From: Druceiella hillmani
Taxonomy: Eukaryota > Arthropoda > Insecta > Lepidoptera > Hepialidae
Direction of reading: 5' to 3'
DNA length: 64,000 nt
Assembly: GCA_039881145.1 (NCBI GenBank)
Contig: JAYKKI010000074.1
Location: forward strand, 11,597,501-11,661,500
Position numbers and translations under genes: made by a program. Numbering within the stretch: the stretch's first letter is position 1; each line of letters begins with the position of its first letter. Below are positions 24,340-34,999 of this stretch, piece by piece. The notes under the pieces were generated by a model. It did not search any database and was not told where the DNA came from. It worked only from the letters and a program-made list of their open reading frames with translations.

Positions 24340-24745
24340 TGAAGCTTGTGAGCGCCACACCTCATTTGTGCTGCAATACTTGTATCAAACATTTTCATGA
24401 CGCGACTTCGTAACTGATTTACATACCATACCATTACAAATGAGTTTCACTTCAAACCGACATTTCAAACCCTGGAGCTCTTAAAATAACACGTATTCAT
24501 TACGATGTAAAGAGCCAGCCAGTGCAGACACAACCTTCCGGCCGCAACGCATGTCAGTTTTAGTCCTAAAATTTTATTGAACCCTGTTAACTGCACACCG
24601 ATCTTAATTTAGTCCCCCAAACTTTATCTGCATTCATCTAAATTGCTCCATAATTATAAATTTCTACATGCTCCTCGGTTTATAAAACCACATCGCCCGC
24701 AGCCAGCCGCAGATCAAATACGAAATCGATTGACTCTTGTCTATA
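24340..24745. promoter_or_regulatory. candidate conserved non-coding element
   Basis: About 400 bases of complex, non-repetitive sequence with balanced composition in an AT-rich desert. Words resembling known sites include CCATAATTATAAAT and TTTATAAAACCACA (Hox- and Runt-like), GATCAAA (TCF-like) and AAATCGATTGA (Cut/Exd-like). No frame codes for a recognisable product. Enhancer function is inferred from composition only. Confidence 0.3.
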
Positions 24746-24749
24746 TAAA

Positions 24750-27590
24750 TTGATTTTACAATTTCTGTAATTTTAAATTTTTCTGTGTATTTATTTTATG
24801 TCAAAATTATATATTTACAAAATAGAGAATAATTATTATTGAAACTAATCAAATACGGTTACGGCTATTGATTCTGATCTCTTTTAACACGTACCATTAT
24901 TTTTTTTCTGAAATCAGTGTCGAGACTAATTAATTAGATTAAACAAATTTAAAGAAACTTTAATTAAAAAAATTTAATTTTTTTTTACAAATAAATACAG
25001 ACTTCCATAAATATGAGTAGGCCACTAAACGTTATAACTATTATAACCAAACAAGAGATGCGTTGCATCATTTTAAAAAATTGGGAAAGAAATTCGAATA
25101 ATATTTCAGCACAGAAAAGCGGATATAAACCTTTACAAGTAAGAGCTCATACAATAGTATACTAAGTAACGAAAACCAAGAGGATAATATTCACCGCTTC
25201 ATTTTGATCTTTAAACCTTTCACCTTTAAACACATGTTGAAGTTAAGAAATGGTCAAAGAGTTTCAATTTTCAGATAAAAACACATTTATTCTAATCGAA
25301 CCTCCCTCTATTTGATGCTGCATTGCCTTATCGACAAAAACGTCTTGAAAATAATGCCTCAAATCCCGAATGATATACTGTTGTCAGTTGTAGAGTTCCA
25401 TTGTCAATCTCTAGAGTACATCATCAAATCTTAACCATATAAGACAACTCACAATGCTTTCAAATGAAAAGATTAAATAGAATAGGAACAATTATTAAAG
25501 TCAATTCATAAGTGCTGGATTTTTTTAAACCAAAAAACTTGCATAAAATAAATGCATTAAAGAGAAGAAAAGCTAACAAAAAAATTATCGAGGTAAGAGA
25601 AAGGAAATCCAAACTATTCACGGGTTGTATATATTGTTAAGAAAATCATTTGCAGATCTTTCATTATCATCATCAGGTCTAGAATTCAATAGCAGTACTT
25701 AATCCCCATCCTTAAATCGAAAAAAAAATTATTAATACAAATAAAACGAGCCCAGAGAGATCACCAGTCTCTGGCATAACATAATCATTATCCCATGTCA
25801 TCACTGGAAAAAGTATATGTTCCAAGTTTGAAGTCTCTCGGAAAGTGAGTTAAATTTAATGTTAACCAGAAAAGAGATAATTTAACAAGTTGAACAAAGT
25901 TTAAAAGATAACCAATCTCTCTGGGAAGTGTGGTAACCACGAAAATAATAGTTGGCATTTGAATTTAGCTAATATGCAAATGAAAACAAAAACCGTAAAA
26001 TGTTGGTTTATCAGGACAAAAACCAGCTTTTGAGAGTAGTAAAATGCAATGCAATGTACTTAAAAAATCAGGATAAATTTTATTATAGATTTTTTAACAA
26101 GACTGTTATTAAATTAATTAATATAATTTTGTCAGCACGCTAAAAATTCTGCAAGTAAAAATGCGGCTCTTTGGGACTTTATATTACAAATGGAAACATT
26201 ATCGATGGCACTGAAATGAAAATTTACTTATTTCTTAAATGGTTTTAAAGAAATATGGATATTTTCCTCTCCCCAATCCCATAATTTAGACAAAAGGAAT
26301 TTTTTATACTAGTCTAGAAATAAAAAGATTTTCCATAGAATTGAACTCAATAACTCCTGAGTTCAGCATTTCTTTACCGCTGCGTTAATGAAAATAAAGG
26401 TATACTTACTATGTATTTTTTTTCATGCTCTAATCTTGGATTAAATAGTTAAAAATTAGCTACTAATTTAGGTATTTACAACTTATCTATTATCCCTGTG
26501 TTAAAGTTCCTCTTCTTCGTTCAACTAGAAGTGCTTAAATAAATTGATTACATAATCATGCAAAACCTAGCCATGACTGTTTCAAACGTATATAAATTCA
26601 ATGTGTTCAATTCAGTTCACACCAGTCATTCATATATTTCAAATTTTAATGTTGACGACTATCCAACGAATATTCTTTATGAAATCCGTTAAACAGTAAG
26701 CTTCAAATTAGGAGAATGCATAAATATACAGGTTTATACATGATCTGAGGATTAAAATCTCATACAAACCTTTTTGACTTTACCACAGTCAGTGTAATAA
26801 GACATTAGAAGACAGATTTATTTATAAAGTTAATATTTTAAGAAATGAGCTTTTCAAATTTTTAAACAACCTATATATGTTCTTTGGCTTTAGTCTTATA
26901 TTTACTAATTGTTTTTTTCTTGATGAGTTATTATTTTCTTATCTTTATCAAAAATAGTTTTACATAGTATTCTATTGAAAAAATCTAGTTAATTCATTAC
27001 ACAATTATTATGTAATGGTTTGTGTGGATATTACCACCCTACTAGCCGTAAAGGGTGTGTCCGGTTTCTTAGAATTGTTACAATTGAATGTCGTAGTCTT
27101 TATAATTATAGATAAATTACATATTGGTTTAAATTTCTAAAGCGTTTGTGGAAGTCTTTGTTATGCATGTGATGAAAATAATAACGGACAAACCATTGTT
27201 AGTCATTAAATTTTAAAATAGATTATAAAATCTAATTTATCAGTATACGAAGGGGAGTACTAGTCTCAAACACTTGAAGTAATAAATATAATTTTACTTC
27301 GTTTCGAAGTATTATGAACATAATTTAAAATTGTGTATCTACAAATTTCTGAATAATTTATTATTCTTAACACGCCGTTTACATTTTTTGTCGATTTTTA
27401 TTTGTATAGTAATTAATATACTTCAAAAATTCACAAGTTTTGGGTAAGTGAACTCTAATTACTATTTGTTTTATTTCACATCTACATAATGTTTACATGA
27501 CAAATAGATGTTTATATCGCGAAATGTGTTCAAATTTTAATGAAACAATAAACGCTAAAATCATTGCCCTACTTTGCTGTTTTAACTGAT
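24750..27590. other. AT-rich non-coding stretch
   Basis: I see no gene or named repeat. Two 11-base complementary words (25751-25761 and 25915-25925) could end a 175-bp foldback element, but no target-site duplication was seen. Confidence 0.5.
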
Positions 27591-27599
27591 TTTGAATCA

Positions 27600-28125
27600 T
27601 AACTGACTTATAAAGCATTTGTCTCTGACGTCGGTCGCATAATTTCACGAATTCCAATTCGCTTTTGCAATGTCAATAAGCTGATAACGACACCTGCTGT
27701 TAAAAATAATCTCAAACATTAGTATACATTTTATTGCGAATGTATCGTCAGAGACCCGCGTGGAAACTTTTCATAAATCCCGGTACGAATAAAGTTATAA
27801 TTCTATTTGAGTTCGTTTGTGCCTACGGATTCAGGCATGGGGCGGTCCTTCTCATTTCAAAATTGTACGAATATTTTTTTGATCAAAATTCCTTATATAA
27901 TTAAGTGTGTGAGAATTTTACTTCGCCTCTCTACACGTGATATGTGTATCTATCTTGTAGATATTTTCGCGGGCGGCATTACACGAACGCCACTAACTTT
28001 GTTATGTACTCCCGGGCGTCGGGACGCACAAACGAAAGACGCGACAAAAGGTCGCTTCTTAGTCGGATATGGATCTATTATGGATCTAGTCGGATTATAT
28101 TCTATATTTATTAGAAACTAAGCTA
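27600..28125 (+). other. CpG-rich block with 104-codon open frame
   Basis: Balanced composition begins near 27600, and a CpG-rich patch covers 27965-28060. An open plus frame of 104 codons (27807-28121) covers it, but it starts with a non-ATG codon; the first internal ATG is at 27837. No domain is recognised. It could be an unrecognised exon, a regulatory block or a decayed element. Confidence 0.2.
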
Positions 28126-28447
28126 GGTGCAAGCTTCTTTACATTTGACGCTGAAAACGTTATCACTTTTTGAAGGATTGACGTTTTGAATTTGTGTATT
28201 AGATATTTATATGGAGGAAGTTATGTATAAACATTACAATCGTAAGAAAGCTCGCAGATCAGTGATGTGACAAGTGAACGATATAATAAAAAATATTCAC
28301 ACTTTTCGGCATATCAGAAAATTTTCTTCTCTTTATTAAAAATTAAAAATTATTTTGTAGATGGATTTTTCAGTAGAACAAATCATTTTAATAGAACTTG
28401 AATAAATTATTAAAAGTTTGAAGGTAGTATTAAGCAATATTTTAAAT

Positions 28448-28451
<4 letters not shown>

Positions 28452-28492
<41 letters not shown>
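28452..28492. repeat. (TA)n microsatellite
   Basis: About 20 TA dinucleotides. Confidence 0.97.
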
Positions 28493-28495
<3 letters not shown>

Positions 28496-28539
28496 ATTTT
28501 GATTTATTTTAAAATGCCCTTGGTACAAATTATAATAGG

Positions 28540-28830
28540 GTTCTGTTGCGTGCGTTCAACAACATTAAGTAGGGCGGTTTCACATGTTTAATCTTCGATG
28601 CACGCGCGGTAGCAGGTACGAGAGTGTTAAAAATACGAGCATAATTGTTACGAAGTTTTGGCGTAGGTTGTACCTTAATAATGCTGGCGGTTGTACGCCG
28701 AAGCTTTCAAGAAGCTGTACGCCGAATAAAAAGTTTCTGAGTTCAAATATTGAATGAGACTATGAAATATTCATTGGTAAGGTACAATAGCCAATGACTA
28801 GAAGCCGCAGCATGTTATAAAATTGCACCT
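28540..28830. other. balanced-composition block next to the retrotransposon
   Basis: This block is less AT-biased and contains an internal partial repeat of TGTACGCCGAA (copies near 28693 and 28718). It may be the 3' tail of the adjacent non-LTR element, which runs on the minus strand, but no coding match confirms this. Confidence 0.3.
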
Positions 28831-28859
28831 TTTAGAAAATATTGTTGTGCAGAAATCCA

Positions 28860-29205
28860 GGAAACCCTGGGACAGTAGGACTACCTGACACTTTTGCCGA
28901 TCCAAAATTAGAAAAAGTAGCCATTAGCGTTCTCCTTCAAATCTCTCTATCGCTTCTTCCCTGGTCCTTGAGTAGCGATCCCAGATATACAAACTCGCTG
29001 ACAAACTGCAGATCAGAGAGCTCTTCTGTCCGTGAAACTTAGTCACCCTTATCTATAACCATGACCTTAGTAACCACGATTTTAGCTCTATTTACTGGGA
29101 GTCCGACCTGCTCGCTCTCATACTCGACTTTCCTGACCAGCTAAGCTAGTTCTTTTTCTGACGTCGCAATGAGAGTGGTGTTATACGAAAATTTTGAAAT
29201 GATAA
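28860..29205 (-). pseudogene. non-LTR retrotransposon RT C-terminal remnant
   Basis: A single minus frame reads TTLIATSEKELA, then VEYESEQVGLPVNRAK, then LQFVSEFVYLGSLLKDQG. This is the order found just after the YADD catalytic box of non-LTR reverse transcriptases. The YADD box itself is replaced by a degenerate YN before TTLIATSE. Stop codons interrupt the frame after ELA, before VSRTEEL and after DREI. The RT palm core that should lie upstream is missing, and the endonuclease follows within about 30 bases, so the element has an internal deletion. The remnant cannot retrotranspose. Confidence 0.9.
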
Positions 29206-29229
29206 TTTTAGTGTGTAAGGCCCTCCTCA

Positions 29230-29785
29230 TTATGAATTCGCTCCATATGCTCCCTCGTTCCTTTCTCCTAGTCCATGCCTCCTGACCACACCCCTGAGAT
29301 GGTCACCGTATTTTACGGATTTTACTTTGGTATTAAGGCCTCCCATCACTATAGTAATATCACGCTTAGGTAACCTTTTCAGCTTGTCCTTTTGCTGTCC
29401 ATAGAAATTCTTGATGCCGTCCTCCGATGATGTTGCTTTTGGTGCATACACTACGACCAGATTCATTAGCCACCGCTTTGCATTGACTCTCAACGTTACT
29501 ATGCTCTCACTCACTGGTTTGATAACCAGAATTGACTCATTAATTTTCCGTGTTAGTGAAAGAGCCACTCCGATCCTCTTTTCCGATGCCGGAGTAATAC
29601 AGAGCTGGAGAAATACCGTATGTGGCCAGGTAAGTTCATAGAATATCCTTAGCTTCTCATGTGCGTTTCTGTTAGCTCCTATATTTCCAGACTATAATTT
29701 TTTTTACTTTTTGTCTATTATCTCCTTTTTCCCAGGTTGTATCAGACCTCGGACATTCCAGGTTCCCACTTCGATCCTTTTACAG
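29230..29785 (-). pseudogene. non-LTR retrotransposon AP-endonuclease domain
   Basis: This is the N-terminal apurinic-like endonuclease of the same element, which nicks target DNA to prime reverse transcription. The domain begins with VGTWNVRGLIQPGKKE (minus strand, near 29765). It runs through SRKINESIL-like and VSESIVTLRVNAK, VVVYAPKATSSED, and KRDITIVMGGLNTKV, where GDFNAKV is expected, so the GD pair is changed to GG. It closes with DHLRGVVRRHGLGERNEGA. A frameshift separates the WNVRGL start from the main frame at 29230-29568. Phrasing of the motifs fits the group often annotated as craniofacial-development-protein-2-like in arthropods (RTE or related clade); the exact clade is uncertain. 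Confidence 0.9.
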
Positions 29786-30250
29786 ATCTGTGCACGACGG
29801 TCTTATGACGGGTTATCCCTAGTAGCCTTCTGTCCATGCTGCGCCTGGTGAGTCCCTGAAACGAGGCCAGTTTCATGATGAGTTTCAAAGGAAAAATAGT
29901 GCAGGGTTTTCCCCTTGCTTTTTGCATGGCAGCGATGTCGAAAATGTAGTCAGTGTGTCCTGCTGTTAACGCCGGATATACGGATTATGTGAACTATTGC
30001 TACCCGGAACCCTCAGCTCCTGTTTGCTTGTCGACTCTCCAAAGGCATCCAAAGGTATTAGCTACCATAATTATAATGATAGGTTATGTGACGTAACTGG
30101 GTTCGCGTCAGGTCGTGGGAGTGAAGTTAGTGAAGAGAGGCTAAGTAGCTGTTATTCATATGCAGCCATATATTACGCATCACTCACACTTGAACCCCTA
30201 TATATAGATAAGGAAATAAATTATTCGCAAAGCGCTGAAGTCAGAGAAAA
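29785..30250 (-). mobile_element. probable 5' region of the non-LTR element
   Basis: Balanced composition continues for about 450 bases upstream of the endonuclease on the minus strand, consistent with a 5' leader. No coding motif was recognised, and the 85-codon plus frame at 29997-30254 is not convincing. The boundary is uncertain. Confidence 0.4.
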
Positions 30251-30259
30251 CTAGTGGCC

Positions 30260-31195
30260 TAAAAATAAACATACTCATGGATGTTCAAATCTTGAAACAT
30301 CTTGATGATGTTTATTAAACATCCATCATAACTGCGCGTGGCCTTTTAAAAAAAAATATAAAATTTTGCGTAATTTAAATTTCATTTCTTACAAAATTTT
30401 TGTTTCTCATGTTTTTCTTTTGTATTTTTAGTAGCGGTTACATATAATCGGAATAATTAAAATTATTTATTTCTCAAGAATCTCTATCTGCCGAACAGTG
30501 AGCCAAATAACATTTCATTAAATTGAGACAACAGGTGAATCACACTAATGAAAATACGACACATGACATGTCGTAAGTTAATATTAAATTAACTAGCCTT
30601 GTATTATGTCATTAACACGGTGGGATAATTTTGTATCGAGTGTTTGAAAATTACCCATTGAGGTCTGAGCCTTAACATAAAAGAATTATTTCCAGAATCT
30701 CCACCTCTGTCATTTTCTTTACTATAGTGATTTTCTAATGATTGGAAATATAAAAATGTAGTTTTGTACCATAGACAACAACAATTTTCAATTTGTCCGC
30801 TCCTATCGAATTACTTTTCCTTAAACTTTTTGGGAATTACTTTAATTTAAATTGTTGGTGGTAAAACTCAAGGGTGGAGCGAATTACGAGTTCGAAGACA
30901 TAATGTCTTGCTTGTTTTGTTATGCGATAAAAAAGTTCGTAGTTAATTCGATGCTCTCTTTAAATTTTACAGCTTTGTAATCGCACATACATGTATATAT
31001 GCGATTACGCACAGTAGATACATACACAACCTGTCTTGCAAACAAACTCCTTCCTTTATTTTTGTTATCCGTCTACTGGAACAGTATACTTTCATCGTAT
31101 TAATGGAATTACAAACATACTTGCAGTTATTTCAATAATTAATAGTACTATTAATAACTTCAGCTTTGTATTATTGATATCTTATAACTCGCCAC
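30260..31195. other. AT-rich non-coding stretch
   Basis: A small nested foldback lies near 30278-30330 (ATGGATGTT with AACATCCAT, and an inner AAACATC with GATGTTT). Otherwise nothing supported. Confidence 0.4.
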
Positions 31196-31207
31196 TGCTC
31201 AAAGATC

Positions 31208-31255
31208 CCTTATTGCTTCAAAAGTTCTATTCCTTATTGCTTCAAAAGTTTTGTT
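31208..31255. repeat. 24-bp tandem repeat, two copies
   Basis: 31208-31231 and 31232-31255 differ at two or three positions near the 3' end of the unit. The overlapping minus frame (31199-31537, 112 codons) therefore shows a repeated FEAIR motif but no recognisable domain. Confidence 0.85.
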
Positions 31256-31842
31256 CTTTAAATTCAAGATAAGCTCAGCTAAAGCAAAAACACAAATAGC
31301 GCATAAACTCTTTACAAATAAAAGCAGATTTAAATATTTTATCGATAAGAATTGCGGACTGTTCATCGCTCTCATTATAAAGGTAGGAACAAAGGGGGGA
31401 ACACTTACTTTGTTAATTTTTTTTGTTATCTTTTTAGCGGTCTGCTTCGTCAAAAATTGATATTTAATTGAAATACCTCTAAAAGGGATTGCCGAATAAA
31501 AACGAGTGTTAATATATACTACTGCGTAGAAATGCATTGGGCTGTTTAGAGCTGTAGTATTCGGATCCCAATAATGGTCACGTCTTAATTATAAACGCGA
31601 GGTCCTTTTCAATGTCCAAATAAATAATTAAAGTTTTGAAGATGTTTCAAGATTTTTACGTCGTATTGATTTTTATAATTGAATTTTCTGTAATGTTTAT
31701 AGTTTGTCCTTCATTTTTTGGTTCTTTACATTGTTCATTTGTGCCACTTGTATACACATATCATAACAATAGATACTTATTTGATTACTTCTGAGACGTA
31801 GTTCTGAGGGATTGATATTATTTAAAATGGGACACAAATAAT

Positions 31843-31886
31843 GCGGCAGCCTACAAATGACAGTATTGTCATTTGTAGGCTGCCGC
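31843..31886. repeat. perfect 20-bp-arm GC-rich hairpin
   Basis: Arms 31843-31862 and 31867-31886 are exact complements with a 4-base loop. The stem is GC-rich (GCGGCAGCC start) in AT-rich DNA, and weaker complementarity continues outward for about 15 bases. This is likely the core of a foldback or MITE-like element; it would also form a very stable RNA hairpin if transcribed. Confidence 0.9.
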
Positions 31887-31944
31887 GGTATTGTTTGTAT
31901 CAATTAGCATTTAAAGCATAAACTATTTTTAGCATTTTAATTTT

Positions 31945-32020
31945 TTTTTCAAAAGTGTATAGTCTTAAATAATTTTAAAGTTATAATTTTTTTTTTAAAA
32001 GTGTATAGTCGTTTTAAATA
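31945..32020. repeat. short tandem repeat of about 50 bp
   Basis: Two copies share a T-run followed by AAAAGTGTATAGTC and TTTTAAA. One copy begins near 31945, the other near 31990. Confidence 0.7.
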
Positions 32021-32298
32021 TGAACAGCTCGTAACTGAGTTGTGTTTATTGATTTCAGCCGGTCCATGAACTTGAGCAACGCACGCGCGGTTAGGTAGTT
32101 ATAAGGGTGACCATCTTCTTAACGTAATTATGAGCTCTTCCTTGCTTCGAAGGAAATGTTAAGCTGTTTGGTATCTTGTTAATAGATAACAGTCTTTATA
32201 AGAAATTTAGTATAACAAATATCTGGGTTCACTTGTGGATAGTAAATACCCCATACTATATATGCAATTTAAATAAAGTGATTCAGTTGGAAGAAAAA

Positions 32299-32301
<3 letters not shown>

Positions 32302-32354
<53 letters not shown>
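32302..32354. repeat. (TA)n microsatellite
   Basis: About 26 TA dinucleotides; open frames across it on both strands are artefacts. Confidence 0.97.
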
Positions 32355-32356
<2 letters not shown>

Positions 32357-32771
32357 TATCTTAACATATATTTTTAGGAAATGGGTACGGAACCCCATTG
32401 TAAACGTATTCGACATGTTCTTAGATGTAAATAAAAACTTTATATATAACGAAAATTATTTTTATATCCATCAGGCACACCCAGTGCGAGGATTTGTCCA
32501 TTTCCTGAAGATCTTAAAACCAATACTCTATAACATTCCTTAATTTTTAATGAATCCATTGCTTCTCGAGAAAAATAAGAAGTTCATTAGTTTTAGGAAT
32601 ACCTCACCCCTTCTTCAGTCTCCTACAGGATAAGGATCACATTTTCGATGTTTCGAAATGTTTTCATGTTTATGTGTGTATCATTTATTTTAATAACTTG
32701 TTTAAAAAAATATATTGTCATTATTATAGATTAAAGTTTTATTAATTGCAGAGAATTACATTAGATTATAT

Positions 32772-32802
32772 TAGATGGATTGAGATTGACTCAATCCATC
32801 TA
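32772..32802. repeat. 13-bp hairpin next to piggyBac left end
   Basis: Perfect arms 32772-32784 and 32790-32802 with a 5-base loop end eight bases before the TTAA at 32810. The position suggests a foldback insertion or a hairpin at the piggyBac target. Confidence 0.7.
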
Positions 32803-33059
32803 GTGGTTATTAACCCATAATCAATCGCGCTAAAAAAATTGCATTGATACTCGCATGGGGTCTTAGAAACCTCAAATACAAATGGGCTGAAAATTCAAGT
32901 AAACAATCACTTTATTAAACGTCAAGTGGGAATAATGTCAATAAGAACAAGATTATTTATATTGGGTAAATAGGTTATCTTAAAACTAAAACAAGTGTTT
33001 TAAAATATACTTAAAAATCACCACAATTATCACACATCTTTTTTTAAACGATCGCTGGA

Positions 33060-34604
33060 AATGTATTTATTGCATTTTATGCAAACGATTGATGTTTTTC
33101 GTTTTTTTGATCTTGAGAAAATCGCACACCGCAATCATTTTTTGTTAATGTTGAAAACTCCGCTTGGACCAGGCGTAGCAAGATCGTAATTTTTTTGTAG
33201 ACGCCGTTTTTGTGCTCTCGGCAATGTAGGTATTTGCGCTCTTGTCTGGAGAAAGATTTACAAAACAATTGCCAATATCTCCAAGTAGTCTCGACGAATG
33301 ATTTTGGACTGTGTGTTGTACTTATAAACTATCAACGAATTTATAGCCGTTACATTGAACAAACGATAAAATCTAAGTAGAGACCAGCGCTTTGTCCTAG
33401 GATCGCCATTGTAAGAGGAACACATTTGGTTAATGGTGTCGAGGCTTCATTTAGTTTTTTTATAAAACAAAATGATTTCTGCTATAGCATCATGGTAGTG
33501 CATAGTTGCCAGCAAAACCACAGCCTTTGATTGTTTGGTCACACATGAACTGAGAATCATATTATATTTGAAGCCAAATAGTACACTTTATTCTTGGCGT
33601 TGCCTATCTGGTAAACAATTCAAAGGAATTTTTATTTTTACGAAGTGCACCCGCTAGAGTGAAAGTTTTGATAGTAAAGTCTTTGCCAGTGGAATCCTTG
33701 CGTAAAAATGATCTGTCGTAACGTTTCTTTCGGTTCCATATATAGGTTCTGTTAGACGATGAGACGCAAAGTATTATGCAATACTTTGAGTATCATTTGG
33801 AAGTTTGTATTCTCCTTCTATTTGACTACCAACATATACCTCAAAACTTTCTATGTAATAGGTTCTTGCGTCTACCACAGAATAAAATTTGATGCCATAT
33901 TTATTAGGATTGTCAGGCATATACACGATTCTAGAAAATCTCCCTCGAAAAGTCGGGAGTTGTTCGTGAATTCTAATAAAAATTCTCTGTTATTAGCTAA
34001 TTTATCGTTTGCTAATGTTTTTACTCTAGTCAGTCTAGTATCAAACCTCAGACAGCGTAATATAAAGAAGAATCTATTGAAGCTCATAGTATTCGAGAAA
34101 AAGTCTTCTACAATTTTATCCTGCGCCCACAGATCTTTGTAGTTTAAATGAGAAGAATACAGTTCACTCGCCATTATCAGAAGACCAAGGAAAGCTAGAA
34201 GTTTGTCATGGTTTATATCCTTTGCATCTTTTTCCCGGCTGAATTTAGTTTTGACAGCTGGTATGTACTCATTAGTATTCTTCAAAATCAAATCTATCAT
34301 TTCAGCATGAAAAATATAAAAAGTTATTTCCTTGGCTATTCATTTGATACCCGGTAAACGGGTAATTAAATTATGAGTGCGAGTTCAAATACTTTGGCGC
34401 ATCGGCTCTTTCGACCATTTTACTTTATCAATAAAATAATTAGTTGGTGTCTCTGGTTCTTCATAATCTTCTGCTCGAAGCTTAGAAATTTTCTTCAAGT
34501 TGCTGGATGTCTACATCTTCATCCGAGCATCAACAATTGTCAGAGTTGTTACTTTCCTCACCTTCCAATAATCGAAGAAGAACATCATCTCTGAGCCGAT
34601 TCAT
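33060..34604 (-). pseudogene. piggyBac-family transposase, multiply broken
   Basis: The frame begins at ATG 34604-34602 (MNRLRDDVLLRLLEG) and continues with an acidic N-terminus broken by a TGA. After a shift it gives AEDYEEPETPTNYF and KVKWSKEP. The core frame 34300-33872 holds INHDKLLAFLGLLIMASELY, the dimerisation and catalytic-domain start. A frameshift near 33920 moves the match to MPDNPNKYGIKFY and VVDARTYY, carrying the first catalytic Asp. Then follow RLTEPIYGTERNV and TTDHFYARIPLAKTLL with the second Asp, stops, and RKNKNSFELFTR and CLPDRQRQE in shifted frames. The C-terminal Cys-rich finger region (33077-33268) is only vaguely recognisable. At least four frameshifts and three stops mean the protein is dead. 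Family length is about 550-600 residues, matching the span. Confidence 0.93.
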
Positions 34605-34801
34605 TGTCTGTAAGCAAAAATAAACATAAATGTAAAAAACACCTCTGTGAAATGCATGAATAGATAAATATGTAAAACTAATACCTTTTGCGAATAACAG
34701 TATTCAATACTAATGTGACAATAGTGCATAAATATCGAAAATATACTAAACAAATAATGTGTTTTAAAATAAAAAACCGTAAGAAAAAATTTACATTTAC
34801 G

Positions 34802-34953
34802 CTCGCGTGGGGTCAAAATGACAACCACTTGCCGCCGCTACTTGCCGGCAACTGACGTTAGAGGCGCCGATGAGTTAGGAAACTACTTGGACTGATTTGT
34901 TTATAACTTGAAAGTTGTAAATGCGCTCTGGGGTCAGATTGACCCCACGCGAG
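34802..34953. repeat. 15-bp inverted pair in piggyBac right end
   Basis: 34802-34816 (CTCGCGTGGGGTCAA) is the exact reverse complement of 34939-34953. The element therefore has a subterminal inverted copy of its end motif, making a structured right terminus of about 150 bp between transposase start and element end. Confidence 0.85.
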
Positions 34954-34999
34954 TGATTATACGAGTGACACGCAATATTTTTATTTGCGTGCTATAAAA

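Larger units (their letters stand above)
32810..34965 (-). mobile_element. decayed piggyBac-like transposon
   Basis: The left end is TTAA (32810-32813) followed by CCCATAATCAATCGCG. The right end reads CGCGAGTGATTAT (34948-34960), whose complement ATAATCACTCGCG matches the left end at 12 of 13 positions. Beyond this the right TTAA and final CCC are not preserved. CTCGC.TGGGGTC blocks lie at 32850-32862 and, inverted, at 34941-34953. A GGGGTCA-GAT-TGACCCC palindrome occupies 34930-34946. TTAA target sites and GGGGTCA-rich ends are known for insect piggyBac-like elements. The transposase lies inside on the minus strand. Confidence 0.8.

Noticed and set aside
25751..25925. Foldback element with 11-base complementary ends
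   Set aside because: Short arms, no target-site duplication, no second copy seen.
29997..30254. 85-codon plus frame near the non-LTR element
   Set aside because: No domain, and it lies antisense to the probable 5' leader of the minus-strand element.
33759..34142. 127-codon plus-strand frame
   Set aside because: It is the antisense shadow of the piggyBac transposase, whose minus-strand motifs are clear.
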